A stretch of DNA of 64,000 nt from Callaeas wilsoni. Taxonomy: Eukaryota > Chordata > Aves > Passeriformes > Callaeidae. A program made the position numbers and the translations under genes. The notes below the pieces were generated by a model. That model had not been told where the DNA came from. It was given only the letters and a program-made list of their open reading frames with translations, and did no database searches. Positions 40,195-52,900 of the stretch are shown one piece after another; the stretch's first letter is position 1; every line of letters begins with the position of its first letter. Where the stretch lies: the NCBI GenBank assembly GCA_013398955.1, contig VWPU01000897.1, positions 358,448 to 422,447 on the forward strand, read 5' to 3'.

Positions 40195-40856
40195 TGGTGT
40201 CTTGGGGTGATTCTATGACCATACTGTATCCCCATCGCCTGCTTGATCTCTAGTGTACCTTTAAATTGCAAAGGGGAAAGAGAAGCCGAGAGCACTCTTC
40301 AAAGCGGCCAGCTTGACCTTGTAACTAGAATGTTTTGCATTCTTCTCTCTCCCGATTCTGACAACATATTGTTGGTTAGAGGACTTTTGCTCGCTAGTCT
40401 CTTCGGCTTTCAGTGGAGAAGGGACTGTGATCTGCCTCAGCGGCTTCTGTTCCCTTTTGGACTGTTTTTGGCTTGCTTTTCATCCCAGACCAGCTCCCAT
40501 CTCCGGCCCTGCTCGGCGGGACCCTCCAAGGGGGATCGTCGGACCCTGCCTGGCCGGCCCGGCCCAGCTCAGGACTGCAGGTTTTACCTACAGAAAGAAC
40601 TCTAAAATCCATAGTCCTCTTTTAGGGGACAGGGGAGGGGGTTTCAATATTTCTTTTCTTTGCCCTGTGACAGCAGGGGACTCTGTTTGTTAAATAAATA
40701 GGTTTTGTTTTTCACTTTCACTCGAGAAATTATTTTCCTGAACCCGTGGGGGAGGTGCTGCCGGGGCCTGCTTGCCTGGCAGGCAGGAGAGAGAGAGAGA
40801 GAGAGAGACACTCCTTTTGGGTTGTTTCCTCCTGGATTTGTGTCCAAACCGGCACA
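40195..40856 (+). mobile_element. Solo LTR of an avian endogenous retrovirus, antisense to EPHA6
   Basis: A GC-richer block with TG...CA ends: it starts TGGTGTCTTGGGG and ends CCGGCACA. A polyadenylation signal AATAAA (near 40695) is followed by 'tcactcgagaaattattttc' and a GC-rich segment, in the U3-R-U5 order expected of an LTR. From memory the family is common in passerines. Flanks aggg (40191-40194) and agtg (40857-40860) could be a 4-base target duplication with one mismatch, which is weak. A GA microsatellite sits inside the 3' part. No gag or pol sequence adjoins it. Open frames of 67-120 codons here are not genes. Confidence 0.7.
40787..40809. repeat. (GA)n microsatellite inside the LTR
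   Basis: Eleven or so uninterrupted GA units in the U5-like region of the LTR. Confidence 0.95.
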
Positions 40857-40860
40857 AGTG

Positions 40861-43800
40861 GGTAAGCCTAAGATTTGTAAGGAAAACAGAGCAACACACA
40901 GACACTGATTTCTGAAAACACCACTAATAACTCAGGAACATCTCATCTGTACCGTGTAAAAGATGCCCCAGAAACCCTGGAAAGTTTTAGTATCTTCCAG
41001 CAGGGTAGGGAGGCATTACAGATGACCCCCAGAAATGGGCAAAACTGGCACCTTTTTTTGTCCCTGAGAACTTTATTATTGACTGCAAAGTTTATATTTA
41101 TAAGACAAACACAGAGCTTTTGAAGTCTCTCACTTGCAGCCCTCAAGAGAGTTGTTGCTTTCTTCTGAAGTGTCTGTACTTTCAGGTTTTTATGTTTTTT
41201 TTTCATTTTTAAAAAGAGAATCACATGCCGTATTCTGAAATCATTCCCTTTAACAATATGTATTAAGACTCTTGGCTATTTTTATACCCTGTTTGTATAT
41301 CCAAGGTCACATTAGCCTATTTTTTGCTGCAGCATTGCACTCATAGGCTGTTACTACTCTATCAAGATCACTGTCCTGTACAGATTCACTCCTTTTTACC
41401 AGTTTTTTTTTCAGTTTGGGTTATATTTTTGTTCTTGAATGTACAAAGATCCATTTGTTCATACTAAAACAAGTTTCATTTGCAAGGGCTGACCTTTACT
41501 AAGTGATAAAGGCTCCTCCCTGCCTGCACACCTTCTTTCTTTCTTTACTTACTACTCTTTTTTCAGGTATTGAGTTTGTATTTATTTTCATGTTACTAAT
41601 GAAAAATGTTAGAATATTGAATGGTGTATAATGAAGATCTCAAATTCTGTGATTTAACAGTCGCTAAAAATACTTTAAGGTTTCTTAGACCTTTTTTAAA
41701 ACTCATTTAGTAAAAAAAAAAATTAAGCTTTTTACTGTCAGAAGACTCCGTCATATTTTGTTATCATATAAGAAAATCTCAACATATTACTGCTGTGGCT
41801 TGCCTGCCTCAGGAAGACAGAAAGAAGAGATACGCAATATCCAAGTTACCTTGGCAATTAACGTGCAATCAACTGGCAAAAATTATTTGAATGCTTGGTT
41901 TTATGACCAGGCCCATTTTCCATAAGCCAAATAAACTGGCATTCATTATACATGTATCAATTGAATCCTTTTCCATAATTTTCATTATTTTGCATGCAAC
42001 AGCTATCTGGTTAGGCAAGATTAATGCGATGCAGTAATAAAGTATGAGGAGCACCTGTCTAGATAGCAATTCTGCCAGGGAAGTGTACAGGAGGCACAGC
42101 AAATCAGAGAGTAAACAAAGTACTGACAATGCTGTTTGCCTGAGATAAGCGGGATTAGAGCCAGCAAAAGGGAGACAGCAATCCTTCCACTCTCCTCAAC
42201 ATTTCCAAGAGTTTTATGTCAGACTCCAGGAAAACCCTTGCTACCCTACAGTTGCAAAGAAGAGGAAGAGCTGTGACTAATTGGGAAGCTGGGGAATCTC
42301 CACTCCAGGAGGCTTTAAAGACACCTTGAACACTGTCAGGCCTGGTTTCTGCATAATCTCCTGTTGCCTTGGGGCAGAGCAGGGGAGATAAAGGACTTCT
42401 CGAATCCTCTCCAAATGTGATTTTTATAAAAATCTAGTTACCTGGTTAATGGTGCTTCCCTTTTCTTTTCAAACCACAACTCTAACACCTACGCTTTTCC
42501 AATATTCCTGAATTCCCCGAGTCCCCGAACTCATTAAATTTACCATCAATAGCCCAGAGATGTCCTCAGCCAATTCTTTCAGGACTCTTGGAAGAGAACT
42601 ATTTATGCCAGATGGGGAGTATTTCATATTCTTCACGTTATATGAATAAATCACTAATTTCTGATTTTCCCAATTTCAAACACAAAACATTATTTTCTGC
42701 CTCTTTCTAAAAATAGTTCAATACCATTCACACAAAAGTTTTTATTCATAATGCAAGAGAGAAATTCCCATTATCCTGAGTGTTGTGAGACTTGGGCTTT
42801 TACCTAACACACTTGTATTTTATTTACAGTTTTCTACACTACATATTTTCTAACATGCACTAATTTCCACATGTATCCTTTCTTTTCCATTAATTATGAG
42901 AAATGTTTATATTTCTAGTTTCTGCTTTCATGTTACCTCTGATGTAGGCTGAGCTTTTATCCAAAACTGGCCTTTTTTTACTGATCAATGATTTCCTAAT
43001 CAAGAACTTTTAAAAGGAATTTCCCCTTCCACCTTCTTTATTTTCACATTTGCACATTTACACAAATACTTTTAAAATTCTCTTCTAATGAATGAGAACT
43101 GGCCAGAATAATTTTTCAAGTACTAAATCCAACATCCCATTCATGATACATTTATGTTGTCAGTGCTAAGAAGTTATGCAGTGTTATTAGATGAGGTTAT
43201 ATTGGATAAATGCCTGTCTTTATCTTGGTACTGTTTTACTCCATTACACGAGGTCTCCAGTGAGAATCTTCAAAAACTAATTCCCTCACAGCACCATTTT
43301 TCTTTCCATACATTACATACAGATGCTTAAGGAATAATTTCCCCTCTTTTCTCATTTGATTCAGTTATGTGTTTCAGTCTTACTGTTTCCTATGGCTTCC
43401 TGGATAGATATAATTTGAGATCCTGTGGCTCTGAGAAAACAAGATTAAAACAAGCAATGGTTCTTTTGAAAAGAAAAAAAAAAAAATTAAACATGCCACC
43501 ACCCACCTTTTAGATTCCACCTTTTTTTTCCTTGAACACATTCTTACCTATTCCTTAGCAAGATCATTTTTAAAATGAAATTAAAATTTATCGTATTACA
43601 GAGCCAATATAATTATCCTTTCCATATGCAAAGATGCATGTTCTCCTTAGAGGAGAAGGCTCCTGTAATCCTACTGCTCCATCTCTCCCTGGAACGTAAA
43701 CCAACATTTTCATACCCAGTGTTTCAGTTTTACAACATCCTTTTTTCACACTGCCTTTCTTCCATTCTCACTTTATAAATCAACATGAACCCCTTTATTC

Positions 43801-46800
43801 TCATGGTTTATCATTATTAGCATTGCCAACCATTGCAGACCCCTCAGTTACATCATTTACACCTGTCTTTCTGAAAGCACCATTTTAAACCAGATTTTAA
43901 AAAAACCTGGCAAGCTCTAAGTTAACTTGAGGGTTTAAAGTTTCCAACCACAAACATATTTCAACAAGAACATTCTTCCTCCCTTACCAGTGCCATTTCA
44001 CTGTAAAATAAGCAACTGCAATACTTCAAACACCTATCAAAATTTCTGATAATCAATTACCGTTAGTTTCTAAATACCTGAGATAGACAGAGTTATTTCC
44101 AGCAAACATGAAACCTTGCACCCAAAAGGAATAACAGTAAAATTTTGTGTTCTGTTTCTTTCCAGTATTTTAATCCCTGTCTATAACACAGGCAAATACA
44201 TCAAAGGAGGGGGAAACAGTAAACAATTTATCAAAGCACAGAATACCAGTCAATAAAAGATACATTCTTTCCCAGTAAGGTGGATTCCATGTTTTATTTC
44301 ACCAATACCAAATGGAGCCTTGGAAATCCACTCGATACATTCACTGGCACCAAATGCACAGAGAAAATCTGTCAGTGCAGAAACATATGACAATTTCTGC
44401 ACTGAAGTCTTTCCAGGAGAACAGTTACAGTTCCAAATTGTACATGGTTAGATCTTAACTACTTATTCTGTCACCCAGCAGGTTATTTTGCTCTAAGACA
44501 GCTGTAAACATTCTGCATTTTGAGGTCTGACATAGGCACTTGCTTCTCCCATGTGAGTCTTACTCATTAGCACAAGAAAAAAATAAAACTACTGAGGTAA
44601 AAAGAAAGCATACTCACATCTAAAATAAATGGGCTTACCTCAGAAAAAGATGAGGACCCAAGTTTTCCTCAGGTAATTGTGGAATGGAAAATGAGTAGGT
44701 AATGTCCTACCTCTCCTAGCCTGTAACAGAGCTTTTTCCCCAAGAGCAGTGCCAAAGTGATTTCAAAGTGATTTTGTTGATCAGTGCACTTTCAGATGGG
44801 AAAGTAAGGCAGAAGAAGGTTGTGAAATCCAGAGCTGAGCCAGGAGGGATGAAGTCCTACATTTGTAATGCACCAGAGGGGGCTGAGCACTGCAATGTCA
44901 GCCCTGCAGGACAGGCAGTGAGCACAGAACCGAGGAAGTCCTGGCAGGCAGAGGCAGACTGTTCTCCTTTAATGTGCTCCCCACGAAGAATGAGATGGGG
45001 AAAAGGGGGTTTAGGTACCAGGGAACCAATGTGTTATTACCATTGACTCAGCTTTCATTCCTAAGATACTCCTTTAGAGCAGAGATTGCTGTTAAAATGA
45101 AGTGAGAGAAATTAATGCTGTTTACAGGTCCAGAAAACAACACCACGGCTGTGTTATTTTTCTAAGCTTTTGGTTTCACATGTGGGATATAAGGAGATCA
45201 AGAGCTAACCCTGATTAAGACAGGAGTCACAAAATGATGATAGGAGCCCAGCTGCCCTACGTAATAATTTTCATTCTACCTTGAAAATACTAATTGATAT
45301 TCAATTCACCATCATGTTCATGTCAACAGTAGATTACTGGGCAACTTTTCCTAAATGAACACGAATACCTGACACTTTTGTCAGCCCTGTTTATTAACCT
45401 GAGTATATCTTCATTAGGGAAATTAGAAACAACTGAAATTCAGACAAATGGATTTATCTTTCCTTGCACTGGTAAAAGATTTGTGTGTTGCAGCCAGTTC
45501 TCTTAGGCTGGGACTAATGCTAAATTTAATATTCTTCACTTTGCTGTTAACCTTTCTTTACTCTGCATTCTTACAAGCAGTTTCTTTTATGTCTTTTACT
45601 ATGAGACTTGTATTGAGGGGTGCTAAAATGAACAAAAAGTTTATGTCACAACACTCGTAAGTGAAAAAAAGCATACAAAAGCTCTTGGAAAATTATAACA
45701 ACAGCTATACATAACTGTCAGCCAGACTAATTATGAAGATAGTAACTCCATGGCTATTGTTCCTATACTCCATACTTTTTGGGAATTCCTCTTCACGAGG
45801 GGTAGAAATTTCCCACTGGAGTTCCTGGGCATAACCAAACTCACCCTAGGCACCCATTCTTCCTTGCCCTGCTCTGATCCAAAGACGCAGCCTCTCTAAT
45901 AGAAAAGAATGAAATGGTATTGCAAAGGTTTGTTGCCTTTTCCCTATGCATACCTGGGAAGGTTGATACAGAAATACCTTTCAGCCTCATCATCTGTCTC
46001 TTTTTAAGTGGAGTGAGAAGTGTGGAGTTTTCCACAGCAGTCCCTCTAAAGAAAGAAGTTTTGAAGAGAACAGCTGATAATGTCACAAATAGGGACTGGG
46101 AAGACAGATGGCCTCTGCTTACTCAAGTAGTCACTTAATAACCATAATGAAAAATTAGCAGTTTGGTGACTAAAGGAGGAACAGAACAGACAAATGTTAG
46201 GAGAGGGACAAAGGCTGAAGCAACAGAAGTTTGTGCTTAACTGGCAGCACAGCCCCATGAAGAGCTGTTTGAGAATCTCTGGCTCAAGAACTAAGACAAG
46301 GAACCCATCCTGGATTTTTGGTAGAGCCCTTGAGGGTGGTGTGTTCAGAGATGCAGAACTGCTTCAGACAGGCTGAGAGCAAGAACTGGGAGTCTGAAAC
46401 TCTGACATACAGGCAAATCAGACACGGGAACAACAGTCAGGGAAGTTCCAGAATGAAACATGAATGAGGGTTCTTCTGCAGTGCACAGACCCAAACACTG
46501 AAGCCAGACTCTTTTATCACTCTCTCACTATCTTCTACTATTTCTCTAGCTCAGCCTAAGAGGTAGCTAAATCAGAGTTTACCTACATCCAGTCCTTATT
46601 TTTACATCATAAAAAATGAAACGGGGTCATTCCTATTTTGCAGGCAGAAAAGCTACAATGTGGAAAGCAAAGCCAACATCCAGCCCAGGAAGGGCAGACC
46701 CTGACTCGCCTGCTTCTGCAAGCCAACAGGAACGTTAAGCTTGTCTCCTTGAAGGGGTGCAGAGGGTGGAAAAGCACAGCTGCTCAATCCCCATCTGCTG

Positions 46801-46978
46801 CAGAGCTGTACTTTGAACTACCACTCAGAACTCATCCACGAGACATACAAATCGGCCTCCAGAAGTGACAGGACATTTATTATTATCCACTCCAGACCTA
46901 TGGCAATGCCACACAAACAGGATGAAGTTGGTATTTCGTACTAAAATAAAAAGACATGCTCCCTGATCTCCTTATTGA
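40861..46978. other. Intron 1 sequence, no gene recognised
   Basis: AT-rich. A 92-codon open frame at 44768-45046 and an 81-codon frame at 45841-46086 have no recognisable domain. The stretch 41860-42130 looks like a possible conserved non-coding element (discussed as a finding). Confidence 0.5.
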
Positions 46979-46983
46979 CCCAA

Positions 46984-47583
46984 TGTCCTGGTTTAAGCTG
47001 GGATAGAGGTCATTTTCTTCTTAGCAGCTGGTGCAGTGCTGTGCTTTGGACTTAGTATGGGAATAATGAAGGTAACACAGCAATGTTTTGGTTGTTGCTG
47101 GGTAGTGCTCACCTCAAGTCCAGGACTTTTCAGTGTCTCATGCTCTGCCGGGGGGCAGGTACACAAAAAGCTGGGGGGAAGCACAGCCAGGACAACTAAA
47201 CCAAACTGGCCAAAGGGTTAATCTATACCCCAGAACATCACGATCAGTGTATAAACTGAAGGATGTTGGCTGGAAAAGGCTCAGGTGATTGCTCAGGAAT
47301 GGGCAGGGCATTGGACAGTGAGAGATGGGCAACTGTGTTGTGCATCACTTGCTTTTCTTAGGTTTTATTTCTCTTTCTTCTTCATTCAAACTGTTGTTGT
47401 TCTTTATTATTATTATTGCTACTACTACTACTATCACATTTTACTTTGTTTCGAGTATTAAACCGCTCTTATCTGAACCAACAAGTCTTTTACTTTTTTT
47501 TCATCCTCCTCCCCCTTCCACCTCAGAGGGTTGAGGGATTGAGCAAGTGGCTGCCTTGTACTTGCAATGTACCAACAATGACA
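46984..47583 (+). mobile_element. Solo LTR of an avian ERVL-type endogenous retrovirus, antisense to EPHA6
   Basis: The element starts TGTCCTGGTTTAAGCTGGGA and continues 'tagaggtcattttcttctta', the well-known opening of avian ERVL-like LTRs as I remember it. It ends 'accaacaatgaca'. The flanks read cccaa (46979-46983) and cctaa (47584-47588), a 5-base target duplication with one mismatch, as expected for ERVL. A (TTA)n/(CTA)n simple repeat lies inside at about 47406-47434. No internal viral genes adjoin it. Short open frames over it are LTR sequence. Confidence 0.9.
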
Positions 47584-47588
47584 CCTAA

Positions 47589-49369
47589 GAAAGTGATATG
47601 AAAGGATAGAGGAGGACTATTAAACCCTACATTTGGGTTTTTTCTGCTGGTTAGAGGTAATGTGGTTAGTAATGACTTTAGCTGTCAGTAGATAAGGAAA
47701 GTCATCAGCAGAGCCACAAGCTCTGGGCATATCAAAGCAGAAGCAGCCATGACTTTCAAATGTGTAAATGCTCTCAAGCAAATTGATCAGTTTTTCTCCT
47801 TTGCTTCTTGAAGTGGTATCTCGTTTGTTTGATAAGTTATCTTCCTGAGAAGGGAAATATTTAATACAGTTGGCCTTAGTGCTGTAGTCTGAAAGTGACC
47901 ATGAGGTACAGAGCAGAAGTTTAGCAGAAGTCATATGAAAAAAACCTTCCAGGATGGAACATAAAGGCAACTCAGAAAACGAGGTTAACACTTGGCTATA
48001 TTACATGTTTTCTTTTATTTTAATGCAGAACCTCAAAAATATACCAAAATAAATGCGACTTCTTAGAAAGCAGAGTTGTTTCACTCATGACAAATATTCC
48101 CAGAGATATCTCCTAGGTTCATATTCATGATGTTAAAATGTTTCTTATCTCCTTTGATTAAATATCCACACAGCCAGTCAGTTTAATGTTTTTGAGCTTT
48201 GTAATTCTCTGTTCCACTTCGTCAGTCTGTCACTTTTTCCACTAGCTCTTCATTTATAATTTATGGTGTCAAGCACCAAGTTTTCACAGCATGAACATTT
48301 TACAGGTGCTAGGTCAGGCTGTCAAGCTAAAGTACATGCTAATAATCAGTAGCTTTGAAAAATCTTGGCCTCTTTACCTACAGTGGAACATCACCATGAA
48401 GGCTCAACTGTTTTTATCAATTAATCAGGTCTGCAATACTTTTAACATTATCAGCAAATAAATATACAGCATCTTGCCACTTACTTGACAGGAAATAAGT
48501 TTGACTATCTAACCAAAGATCAAATTACTTTAAAATATTGGACAGCATGGAGTACTCACCTCTACTATGCAGAGACTCTGAGCTGTGAATGATATACTTT
48601 TAATGCACATTCAAGGAGATTTAAATTTCAAAGATAACTGAAGAGCATTAAATAGATCTGAGAATGCCATCATTCATGTAGTAAACTCTTGAGTAGCTGG
48701 GCTCGTATTCCACACTATATAGTTACCCTCTTTTTCCTTTTGTGACTGTATAATAATCTAATTGGAGAAAATAAACTAATCTTTCTGATTTTATATCAAG
48801 AAGTGAAAGTAAAAAAGACTGCTTTTCCATTTTTAAATTTTTTCTTTTCAAATTTTCTGTAGTGCAAGACATGATTTAGAAAGGTTGCACCAGTAAAGGC
48901 AAGTGCTGGAAAGGCAGCAGCTCTCTGGGACTTGGCTCAAAGCACCGCTTCAAAGGGCTGCTTGAGCCTTAAGTGCCTGTTACACAACCCAGTGATGCAA
49001 GAGCAATGTCACTGAGGATGGCTGGAGCACTGCCCAGGGACTCTGCAGGCAATGCCAAATATAGACTATATCATAATACACGCACACTGCTGGTGAAGAA
49101 GACAGGAACCTTTCTATTTGAATGATTACCACAAAGGAAATGTTTGAATTAAAAAGTGCTTTATGACACTTTTCTTCAAAACTTTTTTTTTCCTCTTTTG
49201 CCATTCTGCCTGGAATGTCTGAAGGGGACAAACAGCACCACAACTGTAGAGATGAGTTACTCTATTAAGGGAAAAGTAGGCAATAATTTAAAAAACATAT
49301 TATTTTCTACTATCTGAAGACTACAACATAATGAAAATGCTCAATTTGTCTAGGAAGGCTATCCAGTAT
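47589..49369. other. Intron 1 sequence, no gene recognised
   Basis: An open frame of 123 codons on the minus strand (47620-47991) shows no domain or splice context. Nothing else is recognised. Confidence 0.5.
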
Positions 49370-49628
49370 ACCACAGAATTATAAAATTTTAGAATAGTTC
49401 AGGTCAGAGGCGTCCTCTACAGATTTTCTAGTCCAGCTGCATGGACAGGGATGCCTTCCACTATTCCAGGTTGCTCCAAGCCCCATTCAACCTGCCCTTG
49501 AACACTTCCAAGGATGGGGCAGCCACAGCTTCTCTGGGCAACCTGTGCCAGGGCCTCAGCACCCTCACAGTAAAGAATCTCTTCTATCTATCCAATCTAA
49601 ATCTACTCTCTTTCAATTTAAACCAGAC
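49370..49628 (-). mobile_element. CR1 LINE fragment, 3' end
   Basis: The plus strand shows the reverse complement of a CR1 3' end: 'cacagaattataaaatttta' (terminal repeat side), 'gcctgcccttgaacacttcc'-like text, 'ggatggggcagccacagctt', 'gggcaacctgtgccagggcc' and 'tctaaatctactctctttca'. It is 5'-truncated and in the same orientation as EPHA6. Confidence 0.93.
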
Positions 49629-49928
49629 AGAAAGAGAGAGGTTATGCTGAAAAGCCTAAAAACTTCATAACAGAAGGCAAAACTGGAGTTGAAGGAAAAC
49701 AGGGATTGGAGAATGCTACGCAGTCAGGAGAGATACTGAAAAGTGGTAACATTTAAAGGCTGTACAGGAAGACAATGAACACTGTTAAAAAGAAACATTA
49801 TTATTCTTTGCACATCAGGAATGAGGCAGGAGTTGGAAAACAAATGCAGCTAACAGGTTTTGCACAGATTTGCTTCCATCAAAACAACTTGTCACCACAA
49901 CTGTAGCTAGACTCCAAAATATATCATC

Positions 49929-49998
49929 AGTAACTGATTAGTGTAAAATTCTAAATCGCTGTAAGTAACTGATCTGTGTAAAAATCTAAATCACTGTC
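49929..49998. repeat. Tandem duplication, two 35-bp copies
   Basis: Copies at 49929-49963 and 49964-49998 share AGTAACTGAT, GTGTAAAA and TCTAAATC blocks, with a handful of mismatches. Confidence 0.9.
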
Positions 49999-52900
49999 TT
50001 TCAAAATGCAGCAATTTACAAGACATACTCAAACTAAGACAACTGAAGCTGTCTTCACTTCTCATTTCAGACTGCATGGCAGAAGGCTGTCTGCAAGAAG
50101 CAAGGTTTCATTTTCATTACTGATAGAGTTATTGTGGAGTAAACAATATCCTGGATAGAGTTAGCATACATTAAATTGAGACTCTTGGATCTATGAATAG
50201 TTTCTAGCCAAGCATTTTTTCACCTCATGTATGGGGGGTTTTTTTTGCCTATAAAAATTACTGAGGATTATAAGGAGTCAGATGGAGAAAATCAGAATTA
50301 AAAGGAAACATTTTATGGTTAAAATTAAATATATGATTACATCCCTAGTTACAAATTTATCACACAAAGTTCATAAGCACACACTGATCTAAAGCCTCCT
50401 TTTTTACTAGAGCTAGCGACCACCATACCTGAGCAATTGGAAATACTTACTGCTGTCACTTTCCCACCTGTTCAAAATCATTCTCAGCCTATGAATAGAA
50501 TATTTTCTCATGGTAGTTTTCTCTACACTCTCCATAATGCAATCAATTATTGTTTAGTGCTGTTTCCCACCACTAATAATGAATGCCTTGATCAGAATCT
50601 CAGTGTGCTTTTTTGATTGCCCACAGTCCCTTCATTTCCAGTGCTTGCTCTCAATCAGATCAAGTGATTTAAATCTCATACTTAATTTAAAACAGATGAA
50701 GGGGGAATTTAAGATGTTTCATTCGTGTAAACACCAAATTTATAACAATGAATATTATCTTTTATATTGCTACACAGCTTAATTTATTTCATCTAAGAGC
50801 AATAAAACAGAGTAAGCGCTGAGCGATCCTAATAGCCAAGCAGAATCAAATTATGGAAGAAAAAGCTGACATCTGAATTACAATGCATTAAGGTAAAATT
50901 ACAGCTGAATTTGAGGATAATTTCTTTCAATTTGACTTCAAGAAAGCACTACTTCTTTCAGCATTAATTCAGAATTATACCAACCAAAAAGTGTTTTGAA
51001 TCTATAAAAATTATTTATGTTTTAAGATATAATTAAATTACTGTTTGTGTGACACCATAGTGGTAGCGAACATTTTAGCTTATCACGTACATTTCATTGT
51101 GTAAATGTCAGAAATAAGACTGGGTTAGGAAACTAAAACAAGTTGTAAAAGAGCTTTTAGCTGCTTTAAATACAGAGCTAAAGATGTGATGAAGTTCATA
51201 AAAGGCGTCGTTTTGAGACATTTAACTGTGCAACTCATGGTTCAATTCCTCAAAAATAAGTCATGAGACTGATCTTATTTATTATTTAAGTAATGTCCTT
51301 GACCAGGATAGGCTTGGTCTAATGGGATTTTTTTCATGGAAAAATTGGGAGGCATTGTCAACTCACCTAAAGGCTGAAATGCTGTGGGGGGGGGCTGTGG
51401 GAAGAGAAGGAATAGTTCTTCATATCTGGGATATTAAGGGAAGAAGGACATTAAATATAAAATGTCAGACAATCCAAAGGGAGCCAAGCAGAATTACTTT
51501 CATGAAATGAGAGTCTAGCAGCAGTCAGAGAAGATAAGACATTCGCATATTAACTGCTGACAATCCAACCAAGGACCAATCCAACAACATGGGAATGAAG
51601 GACACAAAAATCTCAGAAAATGTCCTGTACTCAGAATGATAAACATACTAGTATTGCACAAAGTACCAGTAAAATCTCACCAGCAAAGCTGTATGTGATT
51701 CTGGCCACCTTCTTTCAAGAAAGCATGAATTAAACAGGAGGAAGAATAAGCAAATGCAACTCTAACTGTCACAGAGATCAGAAATCTCTTGAGTGAAAGA
51801 AGAAAATTACACACCAAAACCCAACCAAAAGAAGAGATGTGACTGCTCTACAACAGTGATCTGGACAAAAAATGAGAATGGAAAAGTGTTCTTAAGCTTT
51901 GAGACAATGCCAGCACAAGCATAAATGAATAAGCATCATTCACTAATAAATGCAGCCCATAAATGTATTTGACTTTCACAGCACTGAAGTTCAGAACAAC
52001 CTTCCAACAGGAGCAATGAGGGAACACGGCTTAACTAGATTGAAGGTGAAAATTAATAATTTTATACAGCATCATAGCAGCCATTTGATTACGGTAACAA
52101 AGCTCTTTCCCAGCCCTGTGTTACAGAGCCCCTCAATGCAGTGTAAATAATCTTGGCAGGTACAACTATAATGCAAATACAATTCTTTCTCTCAAGAACA
52201 ATTACAAAAATACTTTCAAAGCCAGTAATGTTATAGTGACATATTTTCCTCACCTCCATGAAAATGAAGCCATTTGCTGAATGATAAACTGACCTCTCCA
52301 ACGCTAATTTCATTTCCTGTCTTGGGAGCCAAGGGTCATCTCTCCCTCCAACCCATTTGCTTTTGGTTCACAGTAAAAAGAACTTAAATAATAACTGAAC
52401 CATCTTCACAGAATTTCAATATAGATCTCTCCAAACTACTGCATTTATCTTTAACATATGTGTCCAAAGGGCATAATCCACATTATGGACTAATAGCCTG
52501 TAAAACTGCATTTTATGAACTGTAGCAGTTTTCAGCAATAAAAATAGAATCAATGCACTCAAGCTGATAACATTTCTTTGCTACCTCACATTGTAATTAA
52601 TTTAGTTTTTATATTTTTAAAATTATGTACATTTTAAAAAGCACTAGAACCTGACAGTCTACAAATCTCTATGCTTACAGCTATAGATGACATACTGTAA
52701 AACTTCTTTTTTTGCCACCAGACTAGACTCAAAATTTTTTAAATTACAATATTCACATAAGAAAGTCAGCAAGATTAGATTATTTTTTATCTTCTCTTCC
52801 TTCTTCCTATTTTCTTCCCCTCCCCTCCCTTATCAGAAAGGTACTGTTCCATCTCACTATCTGAATAAAGGATAGCTCACTGCTATTTTAGCTTTAGTCA

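Noticed and set aside
40243..40605. 120-codon plus-strand open frame in GC-rich sequence
   Set aside because: It is inside the LTR at 40195-40856. The amino-acid sequence shows no domain and the GC richness explains the open frame.
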